This document shows, in pieces, positions 1-7,823 of a stretch of 28,192 nucleotides of DNA. The stretch's first letter is position 1. Every line of letters starts with the position of its first letter. Below the pieces are notes generated by a model. It made no database searches, was not told the origin of the DNA, and saw only the letters and a program-made list of their open reading frames with translations. The stretch is from CAZJLN01 sp964540765 (GTDB taxonomy: Bacteria; Chloroflexota; Anaerolineae; Anaerolineales; Anaerolineaceae), in NCBI GenBank assembly GCA_964540765.1, contig CAZINW010000028.1:1-28192 (forward strand), read 5' to 3'. The position numbers were made by a program, and so were the translations under genes.

Positions 1-68
1 TGAAAACCTTGCTAAATCACCTTGCTCCAGGACACTAGAATGATAAACTCAGGTGTTGATATGATTAA

Positions 69-824
69 TTATTGTGCAGCCTGTACAATTGCCACAAAAG
101 AGTCGGGTTTCAAACTTGCGCCCCCCACAAGACCACCGTCAATGTCAGACTGGTCAAAGAGCTCCCGCGCATTGCTGGGAGTGACAGAACCGCCATAAAG
201 GATGCGCGCACCCTCGCCGACGTGATCTCCAAACATCTCTCGTAAAATCGGGCGGATCACATTTTTATGGACACAATTTGCACCTTCGGGCGTGGCAGCC
301 AGGCCTGTGCCTATTGCCCAAACGGGTTCATAGGCAATGATCACTTCTTCAGCTTGTTCAGGAGTCAGATCTTTTAAGCCTTCCCGAACCATTCGTGAAA
401 CAACCGCCTCAGTTTGACCAGCCCGGTTTTCTTCCAGGGTTTCGCCCACACAAACAATTGGATGTAAATGATTGGCAAGGGCTGTTTTAACCTTGCGGTT
501 GACAGTATCATTCGTCTCGCCAAACATTGCGCGGCGTTCAGAATGACCGATGATCACATATTCACAAAGGTCTGAGAGCATCAGCGCAGAAATTTCACCG
601 GTATAGGCTCCTGATTTTTCCCAATGGAGATTTTGAGCGCCCAATTTAATGTTTGAATCGGCTGCTTCACGTACAGCGACACCCAGACCAACAAAGGGAG
701 GGCATATGACAATATCGGCAGCATTGAGTTCCTTCAAGTCAGGCAACATCGCCCTGATCAGATCCCTGGTTTCATAGAGGGTTTTATTCATTTTCCAGTT
801 CCCGGCGACCATCGGTTTTCGCAT
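69..824 (-). CDS. tpiA: Triosephosphate isomerase
   Basis: Interconverts dihydroxyacetone phosphate and glyceraldehyde 3-phosphate in cytosolic glycolysis/gluconeogenesis. Seen: the N-terminal GNWKMNKT motif with the substrate-binding Asn9 and Lys11, the electrophilic His94 in IIGHSERR, the catalytic Glu166 in YEPVWAIGTG, and the C-terminal LYGGSV and GLVGGASL phosphate-binding turns. The 251-residue length fits the family exactly. The frame stays open 20 codons further upstream, but the ATG at 824 begins the conserved MRKPMVAGNWK and has an upstream GGAAAG, so I place the start there. It is the last gene of the yvcK-gap-pgk-lipoprotein-tpiA series; a terminator separates it from the lipoprotein gene, so it may have its own promoter, which I could not identify convincingly. 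Confidence 0.97.
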   Translation of the reverse strand: MRKPMVAGNWKMNKTLYETRDLIRAMLPDLKELNAADIVICPPFVGLGVAVREAADSNIKLGAQNLHWEKSGAYTGEISALMLSDLCEYVIIGHSERRAMFGETNDTVNRKVKTALANHLHPIVCVGETLEENRAGQTEAVVSRMVREGLKDLTPEQAEEVIIAYEPVWAIGTGLAATPEGANCVHKNVIRPILREMFGDHVGEGARILYGGSVTPSNARELFDQSDIDGGLVGGASLKPDSFVAIVQAAQ

Positions 825-950
825 GATTTCATCTTTCCTTTTCTTATTTTGGATATTCATTATTTTACTACAGTCATTCAGCAAGCTTGGGGAAAATGAA
901 CTTGCCAGTGGGTTCGGAGCATCAGGTTTTTAACCAATTCAGGCTGGCTC

Positions 951-990
951 CATAAAATAAACAACCCCTCACTGAGCATGAGGGGTTGTT
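951..990 (-). terminator. Intrinsic terminator after the NBR1-domain lipoprotein gene
   Basis: A perfect 12-bp inverted repeat (960-971 with 979-990, loop 7 nt) forms AACAACCCCTCA / TGAGGGGTTGTT. Read on the minus strand it is followed by a T-rich stretch (TTTATTTTATGG), the layout of a Rho-independent terminator, 18 bp past the lipoprotein stop codon. Confidence 0.88.
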
Positions 991-1007
991 AAGATTAGGA
1001 TACTATG

Positions 1008-2306
1008 CTAGCGCCAAATGCTGGGTCGGATCCACAATGCCTTGTTGTCTTCTGCAGTCTTCCCATTTTCCACATACAGGATAAAATTCACTTTCTTATC
1101 AACCAGGGCACTCAGATCAATAGTGATGCTGTTCCACTTGCCTTCATACTTCTCATGCCACCTGTCGAGTGTTTTTACTTCTCCGTTGCCGATAAAATAT
1201 TTTAACTCGAAATACACATCACATGAAGGACTTTGATATTCGCAATTGACGACTGCCTTGAATTTATCACCAGATTTGACGGTATAAGCGGGATAAATAC
1301 CCTGGATGTAACCGCCAGGAATGTTATTGGGACGGGTGATCAAGCCAATCTCATTTTCCCTGGCGCCATCTTCCCTGTAGGGATGATCCTTGCTGATCAC
1401 ATAGCCATTCTCAATGGAGGATTCTTTACCGGGACAGGGTAGATCAACAATGCTGGCACTGGTGGCGCTGGTCCAATCAGCATCGCACATATTCTCACTG
1501 AAACTGTAAACTTCCTGAAGGCCGGCTTTTACTTTAATTCTTACCCAGAAAGCTGCTTTTCCGTCCGTACCAACACCAAAGCGGGCACCTTTATCACTGC
1601 GAAGCATCCAATATCCTATATGCGTACCTGCATCTGCAGGTGCAACCATTGCGATTGAGATATCAATTGTCTCACCAGGTTTGACCCCTTTGGGCAGGTC
1701 ATACACCTGATTGGCATCCATTGCCTCTCCGCTGTCGAAAACAATATCGTACTCGGTTGTCCATGTGCATGTGCCTATATTTTGCAGTCGCCAGATTTTG
1801 GTAAATGATTCGCCGGGTCGCATGGCTGTTCCATCCGGAATTGTCACATCTTTTACAAATTTGGCAATATTGCACGGTATTGGCGTCGCTGTTTGCGTTG
1901 GTGTCTTTGTAGACGGAACCTTGGTGGGGGTTTTGGTAGCCGGTATCTTGGTAGATGTCTTTGTGGGCGGAACCAGCGTTGCCGTGTTCGTAGGAGTATT
2001 GGTTGGGGTATTGGTGGGCGTATTGGTTGGGGTACTGGTGGGAGGAATTGCTGTGTTTGTATTTGTTGGCACAAGTGTGGCAGTAGAAGTGGTGATGGGT
2101 TGTGCCGCAAGCGTCAATTGTGCCACCAGGGTTTCAAACATGGATTGGGTTGCCTGCGCCTGCAGGGTCTGTACAGCTTTTTCAACCAGGTCATCCGGAC
2201 TACTCGTTTCCTCGCCGGGAAAATTACAGCTGCTCAAGAATACGGCGATTAACAATAAAGAACCCATAAACTTGAACAATTTAGTTTTTTTTGATGACTT
2301 TTCCAT
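1008..2306 (-). CDS. Lipoprotein with Thr/Pro-rich linker and NBR1-like Trp-rich domain
   Basis: Predicted surface lipoprotein of 432 residues. Seen: a Lys-rich N-terminus, hydrophobic segment and lipobox FLSSC with acceptor Cys27; a Thr/Pro/Asn linker at roughly residues 75-140 built on PTNT repeats; then a domain at about 144-262 with the conserved Trps of the NBR1-type FW domain (KIWRLQNIGTCTW, GYWMLRSD, AFWVRIKV). In Chloroflexota this domain often follows low-complexity linkers in exported proteins. The C-terminal ~170 residues are unrecognised, probably a beta-sandwich (WNSITIDLSAL near the end). The start at 2306 is chosen because AGAAGGAGAG lies just upstream; an ATG 13 codons earlier lacks this. 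It lies between pgk and tpiA, each boundary carrying a terminator, so it is probably a separate transcription unit. Function and ligand are unknown. Confidence 0.85.
   Translation of the reverse strand: MEKSSKKTKLFKFMGSLLLIAVFLSSCNFPGEETSSPDDLVEKAVQTLQAQATQSMFETLVAQLTLAAQPITTSTATLVPTNTNTAIPPTSTPTNTPTNTPTNTPTNTATLVPPTKTSTKIPATKTPTKVPSTKTPTQTATPIPCNIAKFVKDVTIPDGTAMRPGESFTKIWRLQNIGTCTWTTEYDIVFDSGEAMDANQVYDLPKGVKPGETIDISIAMVAPADAGTHIGYWMLRSDKGARFGVGTDGKAAFWVRIKVKAGLQEVYSFSENMCDADWTSATSASIVDLPCPGKESSIENGYVISKDHPYREDGARENEIGLITRPNNIPGGYIQGIYPAYTVKSGDKFKAVVNCEYQSPSCDVYFELKYFIGNGEVKTLDRWHEKYEGKWNSITIDLSALVDKKVNFILYVENGKTAEDNKALWIRPSIWR
1996..2043. repeat. 12-bp tandem repeat (4 units) encoding a PTNT linker
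   Basis: Four adjacent 12-bp units (GTATTGGTTGGG, GTATTGGTGGGC, GTATTGGTTGGG, GTACTGGTGGGA on the plus strand) encode the Pro/Thr/Asn linker of the minus-strand lipoprotein. Copy number could change by slippage without breaking the frame because the unit is four codons long. Confidence 0.85.
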
Positions 2307-2401
2307 TTTTCTCTCCTTCTGAAGATACAAAGCAAACTTCATCACCCATAAGACGTACGTTATTCAAGAAAAGTTCCAAATCGATCATCTAATTTTATTA
2401 C

Positions 2402-2435
2402 AAAAAAGAGCCCATCATTATATTTGATGAGCTCT
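2402..2435 (-). terminator. Intrinsic terminator after pgk
   Basis: An 11-bp stem (2407-2417 with 2425-2435, one G-U pair, loop 7 nt) is followed on the minus strand by TTTTTT (2402-2407). It begins 20 bp beyond the pgk stop codon and should end the gap-pgk transcript before the lipoprotein gene. Confidence 0.92.
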
Positions 2436-2455
2436 GATATCAAATTTGGTAATAG

Positions 2456-3631
2456 TTATTTATCGTTTAATGCGCTTAACCCGGGTAGCTCCAACCCCTC
2501 CAACATCTCAAGGGAAGCGCCCCCACCAGTGGAAATATGCGTGATTTTATCATCCAAACCGGATTGATTGATCGCAGAAACAGAGTCGCCGCCACCGATG
2601 ATGCTGATTGCCTGGCTGTCAGCAACAGCCCTGGCAACTGCAAAGGTTCCTGTTGCAAATTTCGGGAATTCAAACACGCCCATTGGGCCATTCCACACCA
2701 CGGTGCCTGCGTCTTTAATCACTTCGCTGAATGCAGCCACAGTTTTTGGACCGATATCCAGCACACGCCAGCCAGCCGGGATATCCGCCAGGTCAATGGT
2801 TTGAGCACTGGCTTCCGCGTCGAAGGCGTCAGCGATCACGACATCCACGGGCAGCACAAGTTTTCCTTCGGATTTTTCAATCAGACCTTTGGCTACATCA
2901 ATCACTTCTGCTTCAACCAGTGAATCAGCCGTCTCGATGCCCTGGGCTTTAAAGAAAGTGTTGGCCATGCCGCCACCAATGAGGATCTTATCAGCCTTCT
3001 TTAAAAGGTTTTTGATAACCCCAATCTTGTCACTGACCTTGGCACCGCCAAGGATCGCAACAAATGGGCGTTTTGGATCCGCAATGGCATTACCAAGATA
3101 TTGGATCTCCTTTTCCATGAGGAAACCGGCTGCAGCAGGAAGATAATCAGCAACACCGGCAGTTGAGGCATGTGCACGATGCGCAGACCCGAAAGCATCA
3201 TTGACGTACAGATCTGCCAGTGAGGCAAGCGCTTTGGACATGCCAGGGTCGTTCTTTGTTTCTTCATTGTGGAAGCGAGTATTTTCTAGGACAAGCACTT
3301 CACCCGGTTTTAGAGAAGCGGCAGCTTCTTCGGCTTTTGGTCCAATACAATCTTCTGCAAACTTGACGGGAGCGCTGATGAGCGTTCCCAGATAATCAGC
3401 AACAGGCTTCATGCTGTAAACAGGATCAGGCTCTCCTTTGGGTCGACCCAGATGAGAGCATAAAAGAACAGCAGCGCCATGCTCAAGCAGGTAGTTAATG
3501 GTGGGGAGCGCAGCAGTGATACGGGTTGCATCCTTTACAACCCCTTCTTTAATCGGTACATTAAAATCGACACGCACGAGCACTTTTTTGCCTTTAACAT
3601 CAAAATCAGTTACCATTTTTTTATTAAACAT
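2456..3631 (-). CDS. pgk: Phosphoglycerate kinase
   Basis: Transfers phosphate between 1,3-bisphosphoglycerate and ADP in glycolysis, reversibly. Seen: the family signature VLVRVDFNVPI at about residues 17-27, the substrate-site CSHLGRP, the nucleotide-domain GGAKVSDKIGV, the hinge segment WNGPMGVFEFP and the C-terminal GGGDSVSA loop; 391 residues is the normal length. The ATG at 3631 is supported by GGAGG ten bases upstream (GGAGGATAAG); the gap gene begins after a nearly identical GGAGGATAAGA leader. It lies 91 bp downstream of gap, with a hairpin in between, and is followed by a strong terminator. Confidence 0.98.
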   Translation of the reverse strand: MFNKKMVTDFDVKGKKVLVRVDFNVPIKEGVVKDATRITAALPTINYLLEHGAAVLLCSHLGRPKGEPDPVYSMKPVADYLGTLISAPVKFAEDCIGPKAEEAAASLKPGEVLVLENTRFHNEETKNDPGMSKALASLADLYVNDAFGSAHRAHASTAGVADYLPAAAGFLMEKEIQYLGNAIADPKRPFVAILGGAKVSDKIGVIKNLLKKADKILIGGGMANTFFKAQGIETADSLVEAEVIDVAKGLIEKSEGKLVLPVDVVIADAFDAEASAQTIDLADIPAGWRVLDIGPKTVAAFSEVIKDAGTVVWNGPMGVFEFPKFATGTFAVARAVADSQAISIIGGGDSVSAINQSGLDDKITHISTGGGASLEMLEGLELPGLSALNDK

Positions 3632-3655
3632 AAGATCTTATCCTCCAAAAATAAA

Positions 3656-3690
3656 GTGCGTAATGTTGTCCAAAAATACACATTACGCAC
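3656..3690 (-). promoter_or_regulatory. Intercistronic hairpin between gap and pgk
   Basis: A perfect 10-bp inverted repeat GTGCGTAATG / CATTACGCAC (3656-3665, 3681-3690) with a 15-nt loop. On the minus strand it is followed directly by TTTATTTTTGG and then the pgk ribosome-binding site. It could be a leaky terminator, an mRNA-processing signal or a 3'-protecting structure that sets the gap:pgk ratio. The hairpin is seen; the role is inferred. Confidence 0.65.
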
Positions 3691-3722
3691 ATGAGCTTTA
3701 TCGAAGCATCCAACCTGTCAGG

Positions 3723-4775
3723 TTAGAGTGATTTTGCCATTAAGACAGCCAGGTCAGCAGTTCGGCAGGAGTAACCCCACTCATTATCGTACCAGGTTAC
3801 CACCTTTATCAGTTTTCCGCCCATCACCATGTTGGTGGGTAGGTCAACAATTGATGAACGAGAATCACCCTTGAAATCCATTGACACCAGGGGATAATCA
3901 TATTCGCCAGTAGTGTAACCAAGGATTCCCTTCAAAGGACCATTGGCAGCTTCAACAAACACTGCATTCAATTCTTCCTTGGTGGTTGGTTTTTCAATAT
4001 TGGCGACAAAATCGACAATGGAAACGGTTGGGGTTGGAACGCGTAAAGAATAACCGTCAAACTTACCCTTCAGGTCAGGGATGACGAGCGCAATCGCTTT
4101 AGCAGCCCCTGTGGTTGTGGGGATGATATTCAAACCGGCAGCGCGGGAGCGGCGCAATTCCTTTTTATGACCCTGGTCAAGGATGACTTGATCATTGGTG
4201 TAGGAGTGGATGGTTGTCATCACAGCATACTGTATCCCAAAGTGATCATGTACAACTTTTGCGGCTGGTGCCAGACTGTTGGTGGTACAGGAAGCATTGG
4301 AGATGACATGGTGCTTGGCAGGATCATAATCCTTATCATTGACACCTAACACAATAGTGAGGTCTTCATTTTTTGCGGGTGCGGAGATGATCACCTTCTT
4401 GGCGCCGCCCTTATCTATATGAACGCGTGCGCCGGATTTACCTTTAGCGGGATCACCAACGGCATCTGTGAAGATACCCGTTGATTCAATGACAATATCA
4501 ATACCGAGTTCTTTCCATGGGAGGTTGCCGGGTTCTTTCTCAGCAAAAACTTTGATCGGTTTTCCATCGATCAGGAGAACACCTTCGCCCGCTTCCACAG
4601 TTCCAGGGAAAATGCCATAATTTGAATCATACTTAAAAAGATGCGCATTTGTCTTGGTGTCAAAAAGATCATTGACTGCCACAACTTCCAGGGTATCACC
4701 CGCACGTTCAATGATTGCCTTCAGAACCTGGCGGCCAATACGTCCAAAACCATTGATACCTACTTTAGTTTTCAT
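3723..4775 (-). CDS. gap: Glyceraldehyde-3-phosphate dehydrogenase, type I
   Basis: Oxidises and phosphorylates glyceraldehyde 3-phosphate with NAD+, or the reverse in gluconeogenesis. Seen: the Rossmann start VGINGFGRIGRQ at residues 5-16, an Asn-Asp at 35-36 after the second strand (usual in NAD-preferring enzymes), the active-site ASCTTNSLAP with nucleophile Cys163, the partner His190 in TTIHSYTNDQ, and a C-terminal WYDNEWGYSCR. It is 350 residues, slightly longer than the usual ~335. The start has GGAGGATAAGAGT directly upstream. It lies 76 bp after yvcK and 91 bp before pgk, so co-transcription with both is likely. Confidence 0.97.
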   Translation of the reverse strand: MKTKVGINGFGRIGRQVLKAIIERAGDTLEVVAVNDLFDTKTNAHLFKYDSNYGIFPGTVEAGEGVLLIDGKPIKVFAEKEPGNLPWKELGIDIVIESTGIFTDAVGDPAKGKSGARVHIDKGGAKKVIISAPAKNEDLTIVLGVNDKDYDPAKHHVISNASCTTNSLAPAAKVVHDHFGIQYAVMTTIHSYTNDQVILDQGHKKELRRSRAAGLNIIPTTTGAAKAIALVIPDLKGKFDGYSLRVPTPTVSIVDFVANIEKPTTKEELNAVFVEAANGPLKGILGYTTGEYDYPLVSMDFKGDSRSSIVDLPTNMVMGGKLIKVVTWYDNEWGYSCRTADLAVLMAKSL

Positions 4776-4851
4776 ACTCTTATCCTCCGATTTGATTTAC
4801 TAATTTGCAATTTTACCATTATTTAATGTGATTACTTGCCAATTGTTGAAA

Positions 4852-6192
4852 TTAATGGTCGTTTAAAGGGCCAGTACGTTCTTCAAAAAGGTTCATCACT
4901 GTTTTAGCCAGTTTCTTTGAATCGTGACGCCAGGGGCAAATCTCGTCAACCAGGTCCGCCTCATAGACGCGGTAATTTTCCTTTAAGGCATCATCAGGCT
5001 TGACCCATTCTACTGAGGTCCCAAGATTTCCTGAAAAGGTTCGGTTGCATATTACCAGGTCAAAAAGATTTTTCCCGATATGCTTTTCAACCATCTTCAC
5101 ATGGTCAGATGCTGAGTATCCGTCTGTCTCACCGCGCTGGGTTGCCACATTGCATACAAAGAACTTTAGCGCCCGGCTGGACTGCACGGCTTCGCTCAAC
5201 TCTCTGACGAGAAGATTGGGCAAAAGGCTGGTGTACAAACTGCCAGGTCCAAGGATGATCAGATCGGCTGCCAGTATGGCTGAGACAGCCGGCGGGAACA
5301 CAGGGGTATTGGAAGGATTCAGCCAAACTCGTTGGATCTTTCCTTGAGAGTCTGTGATTTCACTTTCTCCCCGCACGTGGACGGTCTGGAAAGAATTGGG
5401 TTCCAATACTTCCGCCATTAATTCCACGTTGCTCAGGGTGGATGGTAACACCTGTCCATAAATTGCCAGAACCCGACCCGACTCAGCCACGGCTTCTTCA
5501 AAGCTACCGGTGATTTCGGTAAGAGCTGTGATGAAAAGGTTGCCAAGCGAATGCCCTTCAAGACCCGCTCCCGAGGCGAAGCGATACTGAAAAACCTGGG
5601 AAAGCAGGGCTTCATCACTACTGAGAGCTGCAAGGCAATTGCGAATGTCACCCGGGGGTAGAACGCCCATGTTACGCCGCAGTTCACCGGACGATCCGCC
5701 ATTATCAGCAACGGTGACGATGGCAGTGATGTTATGGGTGAATTCTTTTAGCCCGCGTAAAAGTGATGCCAATCCATGACCACCACCAATTACCACAATC
5801 CGGGCACCGCGTTCTTTGCGGCGGTACTTGTGTAAAGCTTCCAAAACAGGTTTTCCGGCTGGCACAAACGGCCTTAGTAAAGATCGGTTGGCTCCAGCAA
5901 TGCCTACCAATATTAAAATCAAACCAACACCCCCAAAAAGGATAAACCGGATTGGGCGTGCCAGAAAGCGCAGTGATAGAAATGATAGCGCCGGCAGCCA
6001 CCAGGTCTCGGGTGCGTTGCGATAGATATCCAAAACAACCAGTGCGAGCCCAAGGCCTATCATCATCGCACCTGCAACGGTCAGCAGCAGCCAGCGTTTA
6101 AAGCCAAGACCGGGAAGCAGCCATTGAAAACCCCTTGCAATATTTTTAAAAAAAAGCTTGAGAGAAAGTTTGTTTTTATGACCGTTTTGCAT
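4852..6192 (-). CDS. yvcK: YvcK/CofD-like gluconeogenesis factor with N-terminal membrane segments
   Basis: Member of the YvcK (UPF0052) family, which is related to the 2-phospholactate transferase CofD; Bacillus YvcK is needed for growth on gluconeogenic carbon and for cell shape. Seen: two hydrophobic segments at about residues 33-54 and 82-100, then the nucleotide-binding domain with VVIGGGHGLASLLRGLK (133-149), VADNGGSSGELRR and PPGDIRNCLAALS, later LGPGSLYTSLLPNLL. The usual GGGTG loop reads GGGHG here. At 446 residues it is longer than soluble homologues by the membrane anchor. No Shine-Dalgarno precedes the ATG at 6192; a consensus promoter lies so close that translation is probably leaderless. 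Its place directly ahead of gap-pgk supports a link to central carbon flux. Confidence 0.92.
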   Translation of the reverse strand: MQNGHKNKLSLKLFFKNIARGFQWLLPGLGFKRWLLLTVAGAMMIGLGLALVVLDIYRNAPETWWLPALSFLSLRFLARPIRFILFGGVGLILILVGIAGANRSLLRPFVPAGKPVLEALHKYRRKERGARIVVIGGGHGLASLLRGLKEFTHNITAIVTVADNGGSSGELRRNMGVLPPGDIRNCLAALSSDEALLSQVFQYRFASGAGLEGHSLGNLFITALTEITGSFEEAVAESGRVLAIYGQVLPSTLSNVELMAEVLEPNSFQTVHVRGESEITDSQGKIQRVWLNPSNTPVFPPAVSAILAADLIILGPGSLYTSLLPNLLVRELSEAVQSSRALKFFVCNVATQRGETDGYSASDHVKMVEKHIGKNLFDLVICNRTFSGNLGTSVEWVKPDDALKENYRVYEADLVDEICPWRHDSKKLAKTVMNLFEERTGPLNDH

Positions 6193-6201
6193 TTTGCATT
6201 G

Positions 6202-6230
6202 ATGATAGCAGTATTTATGAGAGACGTCAA
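6202..6230 (-). promoter_or_regulatory. Sigma70-type promoter of yvcK (near-leaderless)
   Basis: On the minus strand TTGACG (6225-6230), a 17-bp spacer and TATCAT (6202-6207), with TGC ahead of the -10 (extended -10). Start of transcription is expected around 6195, only a few bases before the yvcK ATG at 6192, which leaves no room for a ribosome-binding site. Confidence 0.72.
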
Positions 6231-6251
6231 CAGCATTCAGTCCGTTTTGGA

Positions 6252-6260
6252 TGTTATAAT
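6252..6260 (+). promoter_or_regulatory. Extended -10 element upstream of the LysM gene
   Basis: TGTTATAAT (TGn plus the consensus TATAAT, 6255-6260). No good -35 is visible at 16-18 bp. It lies 18 bp before the ATG at 6279 and back to back with the yvcK promoter. Confidence 0.55.
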
Positions 6261-6278
6261 CAGTAAAAGAGAATGACT

Positions 6279-7091
6279 ATGAAAACAAAAAATACACTAA
6301 AAATCATGTTGATCAGTCTGCTGATGATCCTGACAGGTATTTTCCTAGTGCTGCCACAGTTTCTGAGCAGTCCTGTGGCTGCCCAGGTCACTTACCAGAC
6401 CCCGACCCCAGGTGCGGATGGGCGCATCCTCTACACCGTTCAGGAAGGCGATAACTGCACGCGCATCTTCCTGCTCACAGGAGTGACGATTGACCAGATC
6501 ATCGCACTGAATGCACTCGACCAGGATTGCGCCATTTATCCCGGTAACCAAATATTACTTGGCACTGTTGAGCCACCCAGCCAGGAAGAAACCACCGCGC
6601 CAACCGTCAATCCTGTTGAAATAACCCCCTCTCCCACGCCTTCGCCCGGTTTCGCCGAGCTCTGCGTCGTGCTCTTCGAGGATATTGATGGTACGGGCAT
6701 GCGCACGGAAAATGAGCTTTACCTTGCTGGTGGTGAAGTCAGCCTGAACAACCGCCTTGGCACAGTTTCAAAAACCGGTGCAACCGTTGGCGGTGACCCT
6801 GAACTGGTGGAACCCCTGTGTTTCGGGGAAATTCCTGAGGGAGAATATAATATCACCATTGGCATCCCGGATGGTTACAATGCCACCACGATCACCAATT
6901 ACGCGTTGACCCTCAAAGCCGGCAGCGAAGCCATGTTGGATTTTGGCGCACAGGTCTCCACCAATATCAGCACATCGCAGGAGATAACAAGCAACGGAGG
7001 TCGCTCTCCCGTTCTGGGGATTGTAGGTGGTCTGGTCCTGCTGGGCGGCCTGGGACTGGGAATTTACTTGTGGCGTGCACGCAAGGTCTGA
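6279..7091 (+). CDS. LysM-domain exported protein with C-terminal membrane anchor
   Basis: Cell-envelope protein, about 270 residues. Seen: a signal peptide (Lys-rich start, long hydrophobic run, AAQV cleavage region near residue 36); a LysM module at roughly 51-95 (YTVQEGDNCTRIFLLTGVT through YPGNQILLG), the fold that binds N-acetylglucosamine polymers such as peptidoglycan; a Thr/Pro linker with PSPTPSP; an SdrD B-like or prealbumin-like beta domain at about 125-225 (LFEDIDGTGMRTENE, then EIPEGEYNITIGIPDGY); and a C-terminal transmembrane helix followed by WRARKV. Cys pairs flank the LysM and beta domains and may form disulfides. An ATG two codons earlier is possible; I prefer 6279 for spacing from the weak GAGA. 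Divergent from yvcK, terminated by a hairpin downstream. Confidence 0.82.
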   Translation: MKTKNTLKIMLISLLMILTGIFLVLPQFLSSPVAAQVTYQTPTPGADGRILYTVQEGDNCTRIFLLTGVTIDQIIALNALDQDCAIYPGNQILLGTVEPPSQEETTAPTVNPVEITPSPTPSPGFAELCVVLFEDIDGTGMRTENELYLAGGEVSLNNRLGTVSKTGATVGGDPELVEPLCFGEIPEGEYNITIGIPDGYNATTITNYALTLKAGSEAMLDFGAQVSTNISTSQEITSNGGRSPVLGIVGGLVLLGGLGLGIYLWRARKV

Positions 7092-7118
7092 CCTGTCCAC
7101 TGAATCCAGTTCAAACAT

Positions 7119-7144
7119 AACGGGGGCGAACGCCTCCGTTTTTT
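7119..7144 (+). terminator. Intrinsic terminator after the LysM gene
   Basis: A 9-bp stem AACGGGGGC / GCCTCCGTT (7119-7127, 7132-7140; one G-U pair) with a GAAC tetraloop, running into TTTTTT. It separates the plus-strand LysM gene from the convergent XRE regulator. Confidence 0.9.
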
Positions 7145-7176
7145 ATGACCCTAACCTTGGGTCTATCATCTGAAAC

Positions 7177-7434
7177 TTATTCAAAAACGAAAAGCTCCTC
7201 AATTGGAGTTTGAACGCAATGGGAAAGGTCCATTGCCAGCTTGAGCGATGGATTGTAACGGGCTGCCTCCAACCGAACGATGGTTTCCCTTCTTACATGT
7301 ACCAAATTTGCCAGTTCATCCTGGGTGAGACCTGCCAGTTGTCGATACTTGCGCAGGTGACAGATAAAACCGGTCTGTGTGGAAATTTCTTTTTTTATGT
7401 CAGTTTTTTTCAAAGTGATAAAAGCTGATGGCAT
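7177..7434 (-). CDS. Small XRE-family helix-turn-helix regulator
   Basis: DNA-binding regulator of up to 85 residues. Seen: a single compact HTH_3 fold at about residues 26-85 (HLRKYRQLAGLTQDELANL, then VRRETIVRLEAARYNPSLK and a final IEELFVFE), the layout of the short YozG-type regulators encoded with small membrane proteins. The start is uncertain: the ATG at 7434 overlaps the upstream membrane-protein gene by 35 bp, and a TTG at 7413 would give a protein closer to the usual size; neither has a good ribosome-binding site, so translational coupling is likely. It probably binds the two dyads at 7785-7823 and represses its own operon; that is inferred. Confidence 0.85.
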   Translation of the reverse strand: MPSAFITLKKTDIKKEISTQTGFICHLRKYRQLAGLTQDELANLVHVRRETIVRLEAARYNPSLKLAMDLSHCVQTPIEELFVFE

Positions 7435-7768
7435 AAACCAGGAAGGTCGCTGAATAGGCCAGGGTGCTGGTGGCTATTAATAGACCCTTGCTGCTGAAGG
7501 ATGTCATCCCCAGAAACCAGATAAAGATTAAACCTGCCAGAGGTACTACGAATGCCAGGTTGCGTGCTTTTCGTTCATTTTCCAGATAGCGCTCATCCGT
7601 GATCCCTGCATCTATTTTTGCCAGGAAGAAATAACTAAAGAACGAGAAAAATGAGAAATATGAAAGCACATTCGGGTTATGCGAGATAAAATACCCAAAG
7701 CCGAGGAACCCAAACAGCCCAAATAGGCCCGCCAACCGCATTACTTTTTTATTTTTAATTCTTGACAT
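7400..7768 (-). CDS. Small membrane protein, DUF3796-like, operon partner of XRE regulator
   Basis: About 122 residues with four predicted hydrophobic helices: LAGLFGLFGFLGFGYFI, a Phe-rich SFFSFFSYFFL stretch, LAFVVPLAGLIFIWFLG and a C-terminal pair LLIATSTLAYSATFLVYAI. A loop DERYLENERKARNLAF sits between helices two and three, as in DUF3796/DUF2178 proteins, which are commonly encoded beside small XRE regulators; function unknown. The start at 7768 is chosen over upstream ATGs because GGAGG lies 6 bases before it. It is the first gene of the operon and overlaps the regulator gene. A role in sensing or signalling to the regulator is a guess. Confidence 0.72.
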   Translation of the reverse strand: MSRIKNKKVMRLAGLFGLFGFLGFGYFISHNPNVLSYFSFFSFFSYFFLAKIDAGITDERYLENERKARNLAFVVPLAGLIFIWFLGMTSFSSKGLLIATSTLAYSATFLVYAISFYHFEKN

Positions 7769-7784
7769 CATATGCCTCCGCAAA

Positions 7785-7823
7785 AGTGATATATTTATCA
7801 CTTATTGTGATAATAATATCACT
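7785..7823. promoter_or_regulatory. Tandem operator: two AGTGAT-N6-ATCACT dyads
   Basis: Two 18-bp dyads: AGTGAT-ATATTT-ATCACT (7785-7802, perfect) and tGTGAT-AATAAT-ATCACt (7806-7823, 5-bp perfect arms). Their centres are 21 bp apart, two helical turns, so dimers would bind on the same face. The distal dyad overlaps the -10 of the operon promoter and the proximal dyad the predicted start of transcription, as expected for an autorepressor. Confidence 0.72.

Noticed and set aside
1980..2050. CRISPR-like short regular repeat
   Set aside because: Units are contiguous with no spacers and encode the lipoprotein linker; a coding minisatellite.
1711..2322. Long plus-strand frame opposite the lipoprotein gene, rich in Val/Gly
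   Set aside because: Mirror of the Thr/Pro repeat region on the other strand; no ribosome-binding site and the minus-strand gene has clear domains.
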